Assembly (NCBI RefSeq): GCF_937892565.1
Contig: NZ_CALAHQ010000010.1
Location: 1-51,252, forward strand
DNA: 51,252 nucleotides
Direction: 5' to 3'
From: an uncultured Roseicyclus sp.
GTDB lineage: Bacteria > Pseudomonadota > Alphaproteobacteria > Rhodobacterales > Rhodobacteraceae
The position numbers and the translations under genes were made by a program. The notes beneath the pieces are model-generated. The model was not told the DNA's origin, did not search any database, and saw nothing but the letters and a program-made list of their open reading frames with translations. This document shows positions 42,620-51,252 of the stretch, one piece after another (the first letter of the stretch is position 1; each line of letters starts with the position of its first letter).

Positions 42620-44903
42620 TCGCCTCCCCCTGCTGGAGATAGGACCAGACGCGCGCGGGCGTGAAGGGCATGTCGACCTGCCGGATCCCCAGTGGCCAGA
42701 GCGCATCCTGCACCGCATTGGCGACAGCGGCCAGCGCGCCCACCGTGCCCGCTTCGCCGCAGCCCTTCATGCCGAGCGGATTGGCGGTCGAGGGCACGGA
42801 TTCGGTATGAAAGGCGATGAAGGGCACATCATCGGCGCGCGGCATGCCGTAATCCATGAAGCTTGCGGTCAGAAGCTGGCCCGTCTCGTCATAGACGACA
42901 TGCTCGCTGATGGCCTGACCAATGCCCTGCGCGATGCCGCCATGCACCTGCCCCTCGGCCAGACGGGGGTTCATCAGATTGCCGAAATCATCGACCACCG
43001 TGTAGCGCGCGACGCGGGTGGCGCCGGTGTCGCGGTCGATCTCGATTTCCGCGATGTGGCAGCCATTGGGATAGGACCGGCCGGGCAGGGTGCGGGTTTC
43101 GGTCGCTTTTGTCAGCGCGCTTTGTCCGGCGGCGTGGGCGCGCGCGGCGGCCTCCAGCAGCGTGACGACCACATTGGACCCCGGCGCGCGGAACACGCCC
43201 TCTGCGGCATCGAACATGGTGTCGGTCTGGTCCATGTCCCGATCGAGAAAGGCACAAAGCTGTGCAATCAGCGTCTCGGCCGTGGCCCGCATCGCCATGC
43301 CCTGCACGGTGACCGACCGCGATCCGCCGGTGCCGCCGCCATTGCCGATCTGATCGCTGTCGCCTTGCACGATCTCGATCGCATCCAGCGGCAGGCCCGT
43401 CTGATCATGCAACAGCTGGGCATAGACCGTTTCATGCCCCTGTCCGTTCGACTGGGTGCCGACATAGACGCGCGCGCCTGTCTGGGTGATCTCGATCGTG
43501 GCGGTTTCGGCCGGGTCGCCCAGAATGCTTTCGATGTAGTAGCACAGCCCCAGCCCCCGCAGCTTGCCCTGCGCCATCGATGCGGCCTTGCGCCCGTCAA
43601 ACCCGGTCAGATCGGCCTCATGGGCCGCGCGCGCCAGAACGCGGTGGAAATCGCCCACATCGTAAAGCTCGCCCGTGGCGCTGCGATAGGGAAAGGCATC
43701 GCGTGCGATGAAGTTGCGCCGGCGTAGCTCCAGCGGATCGACACCCAATTGCCGCGCCGCGAAATCCATCGCGCGCTCCAGCGCATAGATCGCCTCGGGG
43801 CGGCCCGCGCCGCGATAGGCATCGACCTGAGTGGTGTTGGTAAAGACGCCGCGATTGCGGAAATGATAGGTCTGCACGTCATAGGTGCCGGTCAGCACCT
43901 TGGAATAGAGCGCGGATTGGATGTTCTGGCCGAATTGCGAGACATAGGCCCCCATGTTGGAAAGGCTGTCGGTCTGAAACGCCACCAGCCGCAGATCGGC
44001 GTCGAACCCCAGCGTGGTGGTCACATCGAGATCACGGCCCGCATTGTCCGACAGCATCGCCTCGGTCCGGTCCGACATCCAGCGCACCGGGCGGCCCAGG
44101 CTGCGGGCGGCATGGGCGACAAGGAAATGCTCGGGATATCCCATCGCCTTCATGCCGAACCCGCCGCCCACATCGGGGTTGGTCACGCGCACCGCCTCGG
44201 GCGACAGGCCGAACCAGAGGATCAGATCGCCCTTGGCGCCCCAGACGCCTTGCCCGTTGAAGGCCAGATGCAACCGCGCGCCATCCCATTCGGCATAGCA
44301 GCCGCGCGGCTCGAGGCTGCCCACGATGATGCGGTTGTCGTGGCTGGTGTGGGTGACGACATGGGCGGCACCCGCCAGCGCGGCCCGCGTCGCGTCCAGT
44401 TCGCCCATGGTGAAATCATAGACCAGATTGTCGGGCGCCTCGGGGTGGATCGTTGCGCCCCCCGGCGCAAGGTCCAGCTTGACGGGCAGGCTGTCGATCT
44501 CGAGCGCGATCAATTCGGCCGCATCCTTGGCCTGCGTCAGGCTGTCGGCCACAACAAAGGCCACCGGGTCGCCGACAAAGCGCACCCGCCCTTCGGCCAG
44601 AACGGGACGCGCGGGGGTGGCGGGTTTCGATCCGTCGGTTGTCTTGACCACGGAAAAGCGCATGGCGTTCGTCAGCCCGGCCCGGGCCAGATCGGTTGCG
44701 GTCAGGACCAGATGCACACCGGGCGCCTGTCGCGCGGCATCGACATCGAGCGCGGTGATCGTGCCATGGGCCTCGGCGCTGCGCAGCACATAGCCAACCA
44801 GCGACCCCTCGGGGGCGATATCATCGACATAGCGGCCCTGCCCGGTCAGGAAGCGGCGATCCTCCAGCCGGGTGATGGGCTGGCTTGTTCCGAACTTGCT
44901 CAT
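42606..44903 (-). CDS. Molybdenum hydroxylase large subunit (CoxL form II/xanthine dehydrogenase family)
   Basis: A 765-residue molybdopterin-cytosine-dinucleotide-binding subunit. It starts QPITRLEDRRFLTGQGRYVDDI, has VGGGFGMKAMGYPEHF at the cofactor site, the active-site loop AYRGAGR (362-368) that marks form II enzymes rather than true CO dehydrogenase (AYRCSFR), GQGHETVYAQ, and the catalytic Glu717 in KGCGEAGTVGA. The normal partners, an FAD-binding medium subunit and a 2Fe-2S small subunit, are absent on either side. Substrate unknown, likely an aldehyde or N-heterocycle. Confidence 0.9.
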   Translation of the reverse strand: MSKFGTSQPITRLEDRRFLTGQGRYVDDIAPEGSLVGYVLRSAEAHGTITALDVDAARQAPGVHLVLTATDLARAGLTNAMRFSVVKTTDGSKPATPARPVLAEGRVRFVGDPVAFVVADSLTQAKDAAELIALEIDSLPVKLDLAPGGATIHPEAPDNLVYDFTMGELDATRAALAGAAHVVTHTSHDNRIIVGSLEPRGCYAEWDGARLHLAFNGQGVWGAKGDLILWFGLSPEAVRVTNPDVGGGFGMKAMGYPEHFLVAHAARSLGRPVRWMSDRTEAMLSDNAGRDLDVTTTLGFDADLRLVAFQTDSLSNMGAYVSQFGQNIQSALYSKVLTGTYDVQTYHFRNRGVFTNTTQVDAYRGAGRPEAIYALERAMDFAARQLGVDPLELRRRNFIARDAFPYRSATGELYDVGDFHRVLARAAHEADLTGFDGRKAASMAQGKLRGLGLCYYIESILGDPAETATIEITQTGARVYVGTQSNGQGHETVYAQLLHDQTGLPLDAIEIVQGDSDQIGNGGGTGGSRSVTVQGMAMRATAETLIAQLCAFLDRDMDQTDTMFDAAEGVFRAPGSNVVVTLLEAAARAHAAGQSALTKATETRTLPGRSYPNGCHIAEIEIDRDTGATRVARYTVVDDFGNLMNPRLAEGQVHGGIAQGIGQAISEHVVYDETGQLLTASFMDYGMPRADDVPFIAFHTESVPSTANPLGMKGCGEAGTVGALAAVANAVQDALWPLGIRQVDMPFTPARVWSYLQQGEAIAAQ

Positions 44904-45072
44904 GGCGCGACCCTATGCATCTGTGTTTTCCGTGTTGCGTCAAGTCTAGGCGTCACACCCGCGCTGTCCAGTGGGCATGCCTGTGGTCGGCACCTGGCCC
45001 ATCGTGACAGATGGCCATCATCGCACCCTTGCGCCATGACGGCCGTCATCGCGGACGGGCCGGGGCGCCTGA

Positions 45073-47205
45073 TCAGTCAAAGCGGATCATGGCCGTTTTG
45101 GTGACATGCCCGATGCAGGCCGCAGCAAAGCCCGCCCTGCAAAGCGCCGCCACGATCTTTTCGGCCTCTTGCCGGGGGACCGCGGCCAGCAAGCCGCCGG
45201 CGGTCTGCGGATCAAAGATCAGCGCCGCCTGCGCTGTCTCGGGGGCTGTGACACGGCCCGCCAGCGCGGCGCGGTTCTGGGCAAAAAGCGTCGAGCGCAG
45301 CCCCGCCGCCGACAGCCGCAGCGCGCCGGGCAACAGCGGCAGGGCGTCCAGCCGAACCTCGGCCCCGACGCCCGAGGCGGCACAGATATTGCCAAGATGG
45401 CCCGCCAGCCCAAAGCCCGTCACATCGGTCATCGCATGGGCATGAGGCGCAAGGATGGCCGAAGCCGCCCCCTGGGGCGTGGTCATCTGCGCCCAGGTCG
45501 CGGCCACCTCGGGGCCGGTGGCGCGCATCTGCATCTCGGCCGCCAGCACCACGCCCGTGCCGATCCCCCGGCTCAGGATCAGCGCATCGCCGGGCCTTGC
45601 GCCGGCCAGTGTGACGGGGTCGCGGTCCAGCACGCCCGTGACCGCAAAGCCCAGCGTCACCTCTGTTCCCATCGAGGAATGGCCGCCCACGATCTCGGCG
45701 CCTTCGGCGGCGAAGATGTCGCGCGCGGCCGTCATCACCTCGGCCAGCCATGCGCCTTGCAGCCGGGCGGCCATGCGCGGCAAGATAACCGTGGCCAGCG
45801 CCACTTGCGGCCTTGCGCCCATCGCCCAGATATCGCCCATCGCATGAATGGCGGCCGCGCGCGCCACCAGCACCGGATCGAGCGCAAAGCCGCGCAAATG
45901 GTCGGTAGACATCACTTGGCGCAAGCCACCCACCGTCACCACAGCCGCATCATCGCCCGGTCGCCCGCCCAGAATGGTGCCCAGCGCCCCCGCGCCCAGC
46001 TTGGCCCCGCAGCCGCCGCATGGGGCGGGTCCGGCCATTTCCGTGGCCAAACCGCGCGCGGCCCCGGCGGGCGGGCGGGGTTGCGCCATTGCGGGCAGAT
46101 GCTTGAGCCGGTCCATGAAGCGGGCATCGATGCGATCCTTCCAGCGCCACATGGCCGGGCCCGACCAGGTCAGGCCCGCCTTTTCGGCCAGCGCATCGCG
46201 CCCGCCCAGCGACACGAGCTTGAGGAAATCGCGTTGCGGCCGAAAGACCCGCCGCTGCCGGCCGGTCAGATCCGCCCTCAGGTTCCACGCCAGAACCGGG
46301 GCCGCGCGCACGGCAAAGACCCCGGCCTTGGGGCGGGGGCTGTCGCGCAGATGCACGCAATCGCCCGCGCCATAGACCTCGGGGTGGCTGACCGATCTGA
46401 GCTGATCATCCACGACCAGATAGCCATCCTGCATCGCCATGCCGCACGTGGCCAGCCAGCCATGCGGCACCGCCCCCGCCGCCCCGATGGTGAAATCCGA
46501 TGCCACGCGCCGCCCGTCGGCCAGCACCACCGCATCGGGCGTCACCGCCACGGGCGCGGCACCCTCGATCCGCGCGATGCCATGGGCCGCCATTGCCCGC
46601 AACAGCCGCTTGCGCCCCGGCCAGCCACCAAGGATCGCGCCCCGGTCGATCACCGCCACTTCCGCCGCGCGGCCCAGCGCGTGCATCCGGTGCGCACAGG
46701 CCAGCGCCAGTTCCACACCCGCGACGCCGCCGCCGATCACCGCGATGCGGGCCGGACCCGATCTTGCGCAATAGCCATCCCAAGCCTCGGCAAACCGCCC
46801 CAGCGGCTTGGCGGCGATGCCATGCTCGGCAAAGCCCGGCAGCCCCGCCATGTCGGATGTCACGCCGATATCGATCGACAAAAGGTCATAGCCGATGGGC
46901 GCGCGCCCCGGCACCGACAAAGCCCGCGCGACAGGATCGATCCGGTCCACCGCCCCCAGCACCAGCCGCGCCCCCGCAAAGCGCGCCAAACGCACCAGAT
47001 CAATGTCCAGCGCATCGCGCGCGTAATGCCCGGCCACATGCCCGGGCAGCATGCCCGTGTAGGGCGCGGTTGGGCCGGGGTTGATCAGCGTCAGCCGCAC
47101 GCCCGGCACCGGGGCCATCCCCCAGCGCCTGAGCACCAGCGCATGGGCATGGCCGCCGCCCAGCAGCACCAGCTCGCTTATCAGCGGAATGGACCCCTCG
47201 TGCAT
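45073..47205 (-). CDS. selD: FAD-dependent oxidoreductase fused to selenide, water dikinase
   Basis: A 710-residue two-domain protein. Residues 1-370 form an NDH-2-like pyridine nucleotide-disulfide oxidoreductase: FAD loop LLGGGHAHA (14-22), NAD loop VIGGGVAGVELA (156-167) and VYGAGDC (278-284). Residues 385-710 are SelD, making selenophosphate from selenide and ATP: CGGCGAK with catalytic Cys399 and Lys402, GDDAAV, MGDIWAMG, GGHSSMG, DVTGFGLAGHL and FDPQTAGGLL. The fusion is known in many bacteria. ATG 47205 follows an AAGAGGG ribosome site. No selA, selB, tRNA-Sec or selenouridine synthase gene is in the window. Confidence 0.94.
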   Translation of the reverse strand: MHEGSIPLISELVLLGGGHAHALVLRRWGMAPVPGVRLTLINPGPTAPYTGMLPGHVAGHYARDALDIDLVRLARFAGARLVLGAVDRIDPVARALSVPGRAPIGYDLLSIDIGVTSDMAGLPGFAEHGIAAKPLGRFAEAWDGYCARSGPARIAVIGGGVAGVELALACAHRMHALGRAAEVAVIDRGAILGGWPGRKRLLRAMAAHGIARIEGAAPVAVTPDAVVLADGRRVASDFTIGAAGAVPHGWLATCGMAMQDGYLVVDDQLRSVSHPEVYGAGDCVHLRDSPRPKAGVFAVRAAPVLAWNLRADLTGRQRRVFRPQRDFLKLVSLGGRDALAEKAGLTWSGPAMWRWKDRIDARFMDRLKHLPAMAQPRPPAGAARGLATEMAGPAPCGGCGAKLGAGALGTILGGRPGDDAAVVTVGGLRQVMSTDHLRGFALDPVLVARAAAIHAMGDIWAMGARPQVALATVILPRMAARLQGAWLAEVMTAARDIFAAEGAEIVGGHSSMGTEVTLGFAVTGVLDRDPVTLAGARPGDALILSRGIGTGVVLAAEMQMRATGPEVAATWAQMTTPQGAASAILAPHAHAMTDVTGFGLAGHLGNICAASGVGAEVRLDALPLLPGALRLSAAGLRSTLFAQNRAALAGRVTAPETAQAALIFDPQTAGGLLAAVPRQEAEKIVAALCRAGFAAACIGHVTKTAMIRFD

Positions 47206-47220
47206 CGATCGTCCCTCTTC

Positions 47221-47270
47221 GTTTCGCAAATACTCCGGGGGGGCCCGGAACGGGCGGGGGCAGCGCCCCC
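47221..47270 (-). terminator. GC hairpins between hrpB and selD with CCGGAGTATTT motif
   Basis: On the minus strand, after the hrpB stop, come GGGGGC-gct-GCCCCC (47256-47270) and GCCCG-ttc-CGGGC (47243-47255). CCCCCGGAGTATTTGCGAAA then leads into the selD ribosome site. The same order of hairpin, CTCCGG and T-rich tract occurs at 39.2 kb. Confidence 0.55.
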
Positions 47271-47281
47271 ATGCTTTCGGC

Positions 47282-49738
47282 CTAACGCCCCCGCGGCTTG
47301 GCCCGCAAGGTGGGATCGGCCGCGCGCGGATCATCGGGCCAGGGATGGCGCGGGTAGCGCGCGCGCATCTCCTTGCGGACATCGGCATAGGACCCGTCCC
47401 AGAACCCCGGCAAATCCGTCGTGACCTGCAAGGGGTGGCCGCCGGGTGACAGCAAGATCATCTTGAGCGGTACCCGATCGGGGCCGATCCTTGGGTGGGT
47501 CGTGGTGCCGAACACCTCTTGCAGGCGCAGCGCCACCTCGGGCACGGTACCAGAATAATCGATGGGGATGGCGCGCGCCAGCGGGCTTTGCCATGTGGCG
47601 GGGGCAAGCCGGTCCAGCTCTTGCAGGGCGCCATGCCCAATCCAAGCCAACAGCGCATCATGCGGATCGAAGCGGCCCAGATCGGCGGCGCTGCGTGCCT
47701 GTGACAGATAGGGTGCGGCCCAGTCCTCAAGCTGGCCCAGCAAGGCTGCATCCGCAACATCGGCCAGACCCGATACCGCAAGGCGCGCCCGCAACAGCCG
47801 TGCCCGCGCATTCCACCCAAGGCAGTCGAGCCCCAGATCGCGGATCCCCTCGATCAGCGCGGCGGCCACCGCCTCGGGCGGGGCATCCCGCCACAGCCGT
47901 TCGGCCAGCACCAGTGCGCCGAAACATTCCTGTTGGCGTGCTTCGATCCGGCGATGGCGCCGCGACCAATGGCACAGATCGCGCCATGCGATCTGCCCGG
48001 CATAGAGCGTGCGCAGTTCCGCCTCGCTCAGGGCCACGGCCTGACGGATGCGCGCCTCGCGCGGGTCGCCATCCAGATCCGTGGCCACGATCAACCGGTG
48101 GCCCGCCAGCCCGTCGCCTTCGGGCATCACCGCGCCCTTGCCGCCCGACAGCACATAGCGGGGCGCATCGCCGTCGCGGCGCAGACCCACCCGGTCGGGA
48201 TAGGCCAGCGCCGCTTGCGCCCCGGGGCTGAGTGCCGCGCCCGCTTCATGGCGCTGGAGCCGCCGGGCCTCGTCCCGGATGCGGGCGATGGTGCCGCGAT
48301 CGGCGCCCATGCCGCCCGGATCCTTCAGCGCCCGCAGTCGCAGCGCCAGATCGACGCCCCGGTCGCGCAGCGGGTCGCGCTCGGCCAGCAGGGCCGCCAA
48401 CCGCGCGCTGCCCGGCCCGCCTTGGGTCAGCATATGCGCCAGCCGCGGATGCAGCGGCACACGCGCCAGCGCGCGGCCGTGATCGGTGATCCGCCCCGCC
48501 GCATCGAGCGCCCCCAGATCGGCCAAAAGCGCGCGGGCCTCGGTCAGCGCACCCTCGGGCGGGGCGGTCAGAAAGGCCAGCCCCTCGGCCCCGCCGCCAC
48601 CCCAGAGCGCCAGTTCCAGCGCCAGCCCCGCCAGATCGGCCGCAGCGATTTCCGGCGGGGCAAAGGCGGGCAGCGCGCCCTCGGCGCCTTTGGTCCACAT
48701 CCGGTAACACAGGCCCGGCGCCACACGGCCTGCGCGGCCGCGCCGCTGGTCGGCCTCGGCGCGGCTGACGGGCTCGGTCACCAGCCGTGACATCCCCGAT
48801 CCGGGATCAAAGCGCGCCCGCCGCGCCCGGCCCGTATCGACGACGATGCGGACATCCTCGATGGTGAGCGAGGTTTCGGCGATGGCCGTGGCCAGAACCA
48901 GCTTGCGCCCCGACAGCGCGGGCGCGATGGCGGCGCGCTGATCGGCAAAGGGCATGGCGCCGTAGAGCATGTGAAGCGCCACATCATCGGGCAGACGCCC
49001 CGACACGCGCGCTGCGGTGCGCCGGATCTCGCCCTCACCGGGCAAGAATACCAGACAGCCGCCCTGTGCCTCGTGCAATGCGTGCAAGATCAGGTCGCAC
49101 GCGGCATCTTCGAAGCGCCGATCCCTGGGCACGGGGTGATCGAGGTGCCGCGTCTCGACCCGATAGGCGCGGCCCTCGGAGCTGAGCAAGGGTGCATCCC
49201 CCAGCATCGCGGCCACGGGGGCCGCGTCAAGGGTGGCCGACATCACCACAAGACACAGATCCGGGCGCAGCGCGGTGCGCACCTCCCATGCCAGCGCAAG
49301 TCCCAGATCGGCATTGAGGGAGCGTTCGTGAAACTCGTCGAAGATCACGCAGCCCACGCCGGGCAGATCGGGGGCGTCTTGCAGCATCCGCGTCAGGATA
49401 CCCTCGGTCACCACCTCGATCCGGGTGGCAGAACTGACCGCGCTCTCGCCCCGGATACGGTAGCCCACGGTCTGGCCCACGGCCTCGCCCAGCATCTGGG
49501 CCATCCGCTCGGCCGCTGCCCGCGCGGCCAGACGGCGCGGCTCCAGCATCACGATGCGCCCTGCGATCTGGCCCAAAAGCGCAAGCGGCACGCCCGTGGT
49601 CTTGCCCGCCCCAGGCGGGGCCTGCAACACGGCGCGACCCTCGGCCGCGAGGGCCGCGCAGAGTGCGGGCAGGATATCGTCGATGGGCAAGGGCAAGGCG
49701 CGCGCAATCCCGTGGTTCTGGCCTGATCGCCGCCACAT
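47282..49738 (-). CDS. hrpB: ATP-dependent helicase HrpB
   Basis: An 818-residue DExH helicase of the HrpB family. Motifs are Walker A PPGAGKTT (41-48), EPRRLAARAAAERM (Ia), the DEFH box at 134-137 in FDEFHERSLNADLGLALAWE, MSATLD (III), VLATAIAETSLTIEDV (V) and RRGRAGRVAPGLCYRMW (VI). The C-terminal HrpB domain includes LKMILLSPGGHPLQVTTDLPGFWDGSY and YPRHPWPDDP. The start is uncertain: ATG 49738 has no clear ribosome site, and TTG codons about 15 residues later match the usual family start better. Function in RNA metabolism is poorly known. Confidence 0.93.
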   Translation of the reverse strand: MWRRSGQNHGIARALPLPIDDILPALCAALAAEGRAVLQAPPGAGKTTGVPLALLGQIAGRIVMLEPRRLAARAAAERMAQMLGEAVGQTVGYRIRGESAVSSATRIEVVTEGILTRMLQDAPDLPGVGCVIFDEFHERSLNADLGLALAWEVRTALRPDLCLVVMSATLDAAPVAAMLGDAPLLSSEGRAYRVETRHLDHPVPRDRRFEDAACDLILHALHEAQGGCLVFLPGEGEIRRTAARVSGRLPDDVALHMLYGAMPFADQRAAIAPALSGRKLVLATAIAETSLTIEDVRIVVDTGRARRARFDPGSGMSRLVTEPVSRAEADQRRGRAGRVAPGLCYRMWTKGAEGALPAFAPPEIAAADLAGLALELALWGGGGAEGLAFLTAPPEGALTEARALLADLGALDAAGRITDHGRALARVPLHPRLAHMLTQGGPGSARLAALLAERDPLRDRGVDLALRLRALKDPGGMGADRGTIARIRDEARRLQRHEAGAALSPGAQAALAYPDRVGLRRDGDAPRYVLSGGKGAVMPEGDGLAGHRLIVATDLDGDPREARIRQAVALSEAELRTLYAGQIAWRDLCHWSRRHRRIEARQQECFGALVLAERLWRDAPPEAVAAALIEGIRDLGLDCLGWNARARLLRARLAVSGLADVADAALLGQLEDWAAPYLSQARSAADLGRFDPHDALLAWIGHGALQELDRLAPATWQSPLARAIPIDYSGTVPEVALRLQEVFGTTTHPRIGPDRVPLKMILLSPGGHPLQVTTDLPGFWDGSYADVRKEMRARYPRHPWPDDPRAADPTLRAKPRGR

Positions 49739-49863
49739 GCGGTGCAGCGCCCATCAGCGTCAACACCAAAGCCGGGCGCTTGCACTGGACATGCCGCGCT
49801 TTGCAGGGGCAGATAGTCCAACATCGGGCAACCGGGGTGGCGGATAAGAAAGCGAGCTTGGCG

Positions 49864-50856
49864 ATGGCGGCACAGGCACAAGGCGGCGATGATCTGGCCC
49901 CCCGCATTCTGGCGGGTGAACGCCGCGCGTTGGCCCGTGCGGTCACGCTGGTCGAAAGCACGCGGCCCGATCACCGCGCACAGGCGACCGCGCTGATCGT
50001 GGCCTTGCGCGGTCACGGCCGCCAAGCGCTGCGCATCGGGTTGTCGGGCACGCCGGGCGTGGGCAAATCCACCTTTATCGAAGGCTTCGGCATGGCGCTG
50101 GTGGGCGCGGGCCTCAAGGTGGCCGTTCTGGCGGTCGATCCCTCCTCGGCGCGCTCGGGCGGCTCGATCCTGGGCGACAAGACGCGGATGGAATTGCTCA
50201 GCCGTGAACCCGCGGCCTTCATCCGCCCTTCGCCGTCTTCCAGCCATCTGGGCGGGGTGGCGCGCCGCACGCGCGAAGCGGTGGCGCTGTGCGAGGCGGC
50301 GGGCTTTGACGTTGTGCTGGTCGAGACCGTGGGCGTCGGCCAGTCCGAGACCATGGTGGCCGAGATCTGCGATCTTTTCGTGCTGCTTCTGGCCCCCGCA
50401 GGCGGCGACGAATTGCAGGGCGTCAAGCGCGGCATCATGGAGATGGCCGACCTGATCCTGGTCAACAAGGCCGATGGCGATCTGAAAGCGGCCGCGATCC
50501 GCACGGTCGCCGATTACGCGGGCGCGCTGCGGTTGCTCAGGAAACGCCCGCAAGACCCCGAGGGGTTCCCCAAGGCGCTGCCCGTTTCGGCGGTGACAGG
50601 TGACGGCATCGCACAGGCCTGGGATGAGATGCAGGCGCTGGCGCGCTGGCGCAAGGACAGCGGCTGGTGGGACCGCCGCCGTGCCGAACAGGCGGCGCAT
50701 TGGTTCGAGGTCGAGGTGCGCGAAGGTCTTTTGGCGCGGCTCCATCGCGACCCGGAGGTGAAAGCGGCAATGACCGCCATGGCCAGTCAGGTCGCCGCAG
50801 GCGCGCTGACCCCCGATGCGGCAGCAGCGGCGATGCTGGATCGGTTGAAGGGGTAG
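49864..50856 (+). CDS. meaB: MeaB/ArgK GTPase, mutase chaperone
   Basis: A 330-residue G3E-family GTPase that protects and reloads adenosylcobalamin-dependent acyl-CoA mutases. It has Walker A GTPGVGKS (62-69), AVDPSSARSGGSILGDKTRM, FIRPSPSSSHLGGVARRT, the switch segment VETVGVGQSE and NKAD for guanine specificity. The likely clients are methylmalonyl-CoA mutase and the ethylmalonyl-CoA mutase at 8.3 kb. No strong ribosome site precedes ATG 49864, and GTG or TTG codons up to 24 bases earlier are alternatives. It ends nine bases from the convergent HlyU gene. Confidence 0.94.
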   Translation: MAAQAQGGDDLAPRILAGERRALARAVTLVESTRPDHRAQATALIVALRGHGRQALRIGLSGTPGVGKSTFIEGFGMALVGAGLKVAVLAVDPSSARSGGSILGDKTRMELLSREPAAFIRPSPSSSHLGGVARRTREAVALCEAAGFDVVLVETVGVGQSETMVAEICDLFVLLLAPAGGDELQGVKRGIMEMADLILVNKADGDLKAAAIRTVADYAGALRLLRKRPQDPEGFPKALPVSAVTGDGIAQAWDEMQALARWRKDSGWWDRRRAEQAAHWFEVEVREGLLARLHRDPEVKAAMTAMASQVAAGALTPDAAAAAMLDRLKG

Positions 50857-50865
50857 GGTGCGCCC

Positions 50866-51135
50866 TTAGCCAAACAGGCGTTCGCCCTGTTCGTCGATCA
50901 ATTGCTTGGCCTTGCGGATCGACAAGGCCTCGGCATCTTCGGCCGATTGCACGGTATCGGCGCGGAGCAGGTGGTGGATCTGTGTCTCACCGCCGATCTC
51001 TTTCTCGATGCGGGCCGCAATGGAGAATCCGCCCGCGTCCGATTGCGGTTCGGGGAAGATGCGGAAATCCTTGTAGATCTCGGGGTCCTTGGCCGGTTTG
51101 CCGCTGCCGCCGAAGAGTTTGGAGAAGAGAGACAT
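50866..51135 (-). CDS. HlyU family protein
   Basis: An 89-residue protein of the HlyU (PF10115) family, named after the Vibrio haemolysin regulator annotation but mostly of unknown role in alphaproteobacteria. It starts MSLFSKLFGGSGKPAKD, then YKDFRIFPEPQSDAGGFSIAARIEKEIGGE and a helical tail ending KQLIDEQGERLFG, matching the domain. An AAGG lies near the ATG. It begins four bases after the stop of the partial gene to its right, so the two are likely co-transcribed. Confidence 0.82.
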   Translation of the reverse strand: MSLFSKLFGGSGKPAKDPEIYKDFRIFPEPQSDAGGFSIAARIEKEIGGETQIHHLLRADTVQSAEDAEALSIRKAKQLIDEQGERLFG

Positions 51136-51139
51136 GGCA

Positions 51140-51252
51140 TCAGGCCTTCTGATCCAGGCGAGCGTTCAGAACCTCGCACAACCGATCTGCATCCGAGACA
51201 CTCTTGATATCAAGACAGACTTCGCCCGATTTGAGCAACTTGGCGCCACCGA
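51140..51252 (-). CDS. C-terminal end of an unidentified protein (partial)
   Basis: The minus strand is open from the right edge of the window to a TGA at 51140-51142, giving about 37 residues: GGAKLLKSGEVCLDIKSVSD followed by ADRLCEVLNARLDQKA. The reading has coding character and ends four bases before the HlyU start. The rest of the gene is outside the window, so its family cannot be named. Confidence 0.5.
   Translation of the reverse strand, partial: GGAKLLKSGEVCLDIKSVSDADRLCEVLNARLDQKA

Noticed and set aside
42606..44903. Carbon monoxide dehydrogenase (form I CoxL)
   Set aside because: The active-site loop is AYRGAGR, not AYRCSFR, and coxM/coxS are absent.
45073..47205. Search for a selenocysteine (in-frame TGA) gene near selD
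   Set aside because: All neighbouring genes are full length without an internal TGA at a conserved Cys position.
45106..47424. 772-codon plus-strand open frame
   Set aside because: Antisense shadow of the SelD fusion; composition is Arg/His/Gln-rich without domains.

Overview
The window is high-GC, densely packed chromosomal DNA, almost certainly from an alphaproteobacterium of the Rhodobacterales (Rhodobacteraceae/Paracoccaceae). The clues are ethylmalonyl-CoA mutase with a MeaB GTPase, an HvrA-type H-NS protein, a TauE/TIGR02186 pair, a YcjX/TIGR01620 pair, an HlyU-family protein and an apparent alphaproteobacterial speF leader RNA in front of ornithine decarboxylase. About 47 protein genes are supported, roughly three quarters on the minus strand. 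No tRNA, rRNA, CRISPR array, insertion sequence or prophage was seen, and no gene-free stretch exceeds about 250 bases.

Left part (1-8.3 kb, minus strand): a catabolic block. A peptide-type ABC importer (two permeases and a fused double ATPase, no binding protein) is translationally coupled to an aldehyde dehydrogenase. A second run follows: membrane protein, hotdog thioesterase, SDR dehydrogenase, small unknown protein, and a P1/NylC-like N-terminal-nucleophile hydrolase. Divergent from it is ethylmalonyl-CoA mutase (8.3-10.3 kb), with a promoter overlapped by a large dyad. Next come an H-NS/HvrA gene and deoD. These are convergent with a BMP-type nucleoside ABC importer operon that ends in a second, unrelated purine nucleoside phosphorylase (11.5-17 kb). 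This section is a purine nucleoside uptake and phosphorolysis locus.

Middle (17-33 kb): nfuA-tsaB-rimI (Fe-S maturation and t6A modification), a universal stress protein, a VOC protein, a DUF1989 protein, then a speF leader and ornithine decarboxylase. These are followed by TauE + TIGR02186, SDR + RecD-like helicase + an unknown small gene, L-lactate dehydrogenase, two PLP aminotransferases, a DUF305 copper-type protein behind a CueR-like operator, YgfZ and a YghU-type glutathione transferase.

Right part (33-51 kb): ileS, a VIT-family metal transporter, a DMT transporter, TIGR01620 + YcjX, truA, a DUF2235 hydrolase, an orphan molybdenum hydroxylase large subunit, an oxidoreductase-SelD fusion, HrpB helicase, MeaB (chaperone for the mutase encoded 40 kb away), HlyU and the end of one more gene.

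The least expected signal is non-coding. A set of perfect 22-30 bp palindromes, with A4-5/T4-5 arms around a 6-bp palindromic core, sits in tandem at 3' ends of genes (6.3, 11.4 and 32.2 kb, with a decayed copy at 21.07 kb).
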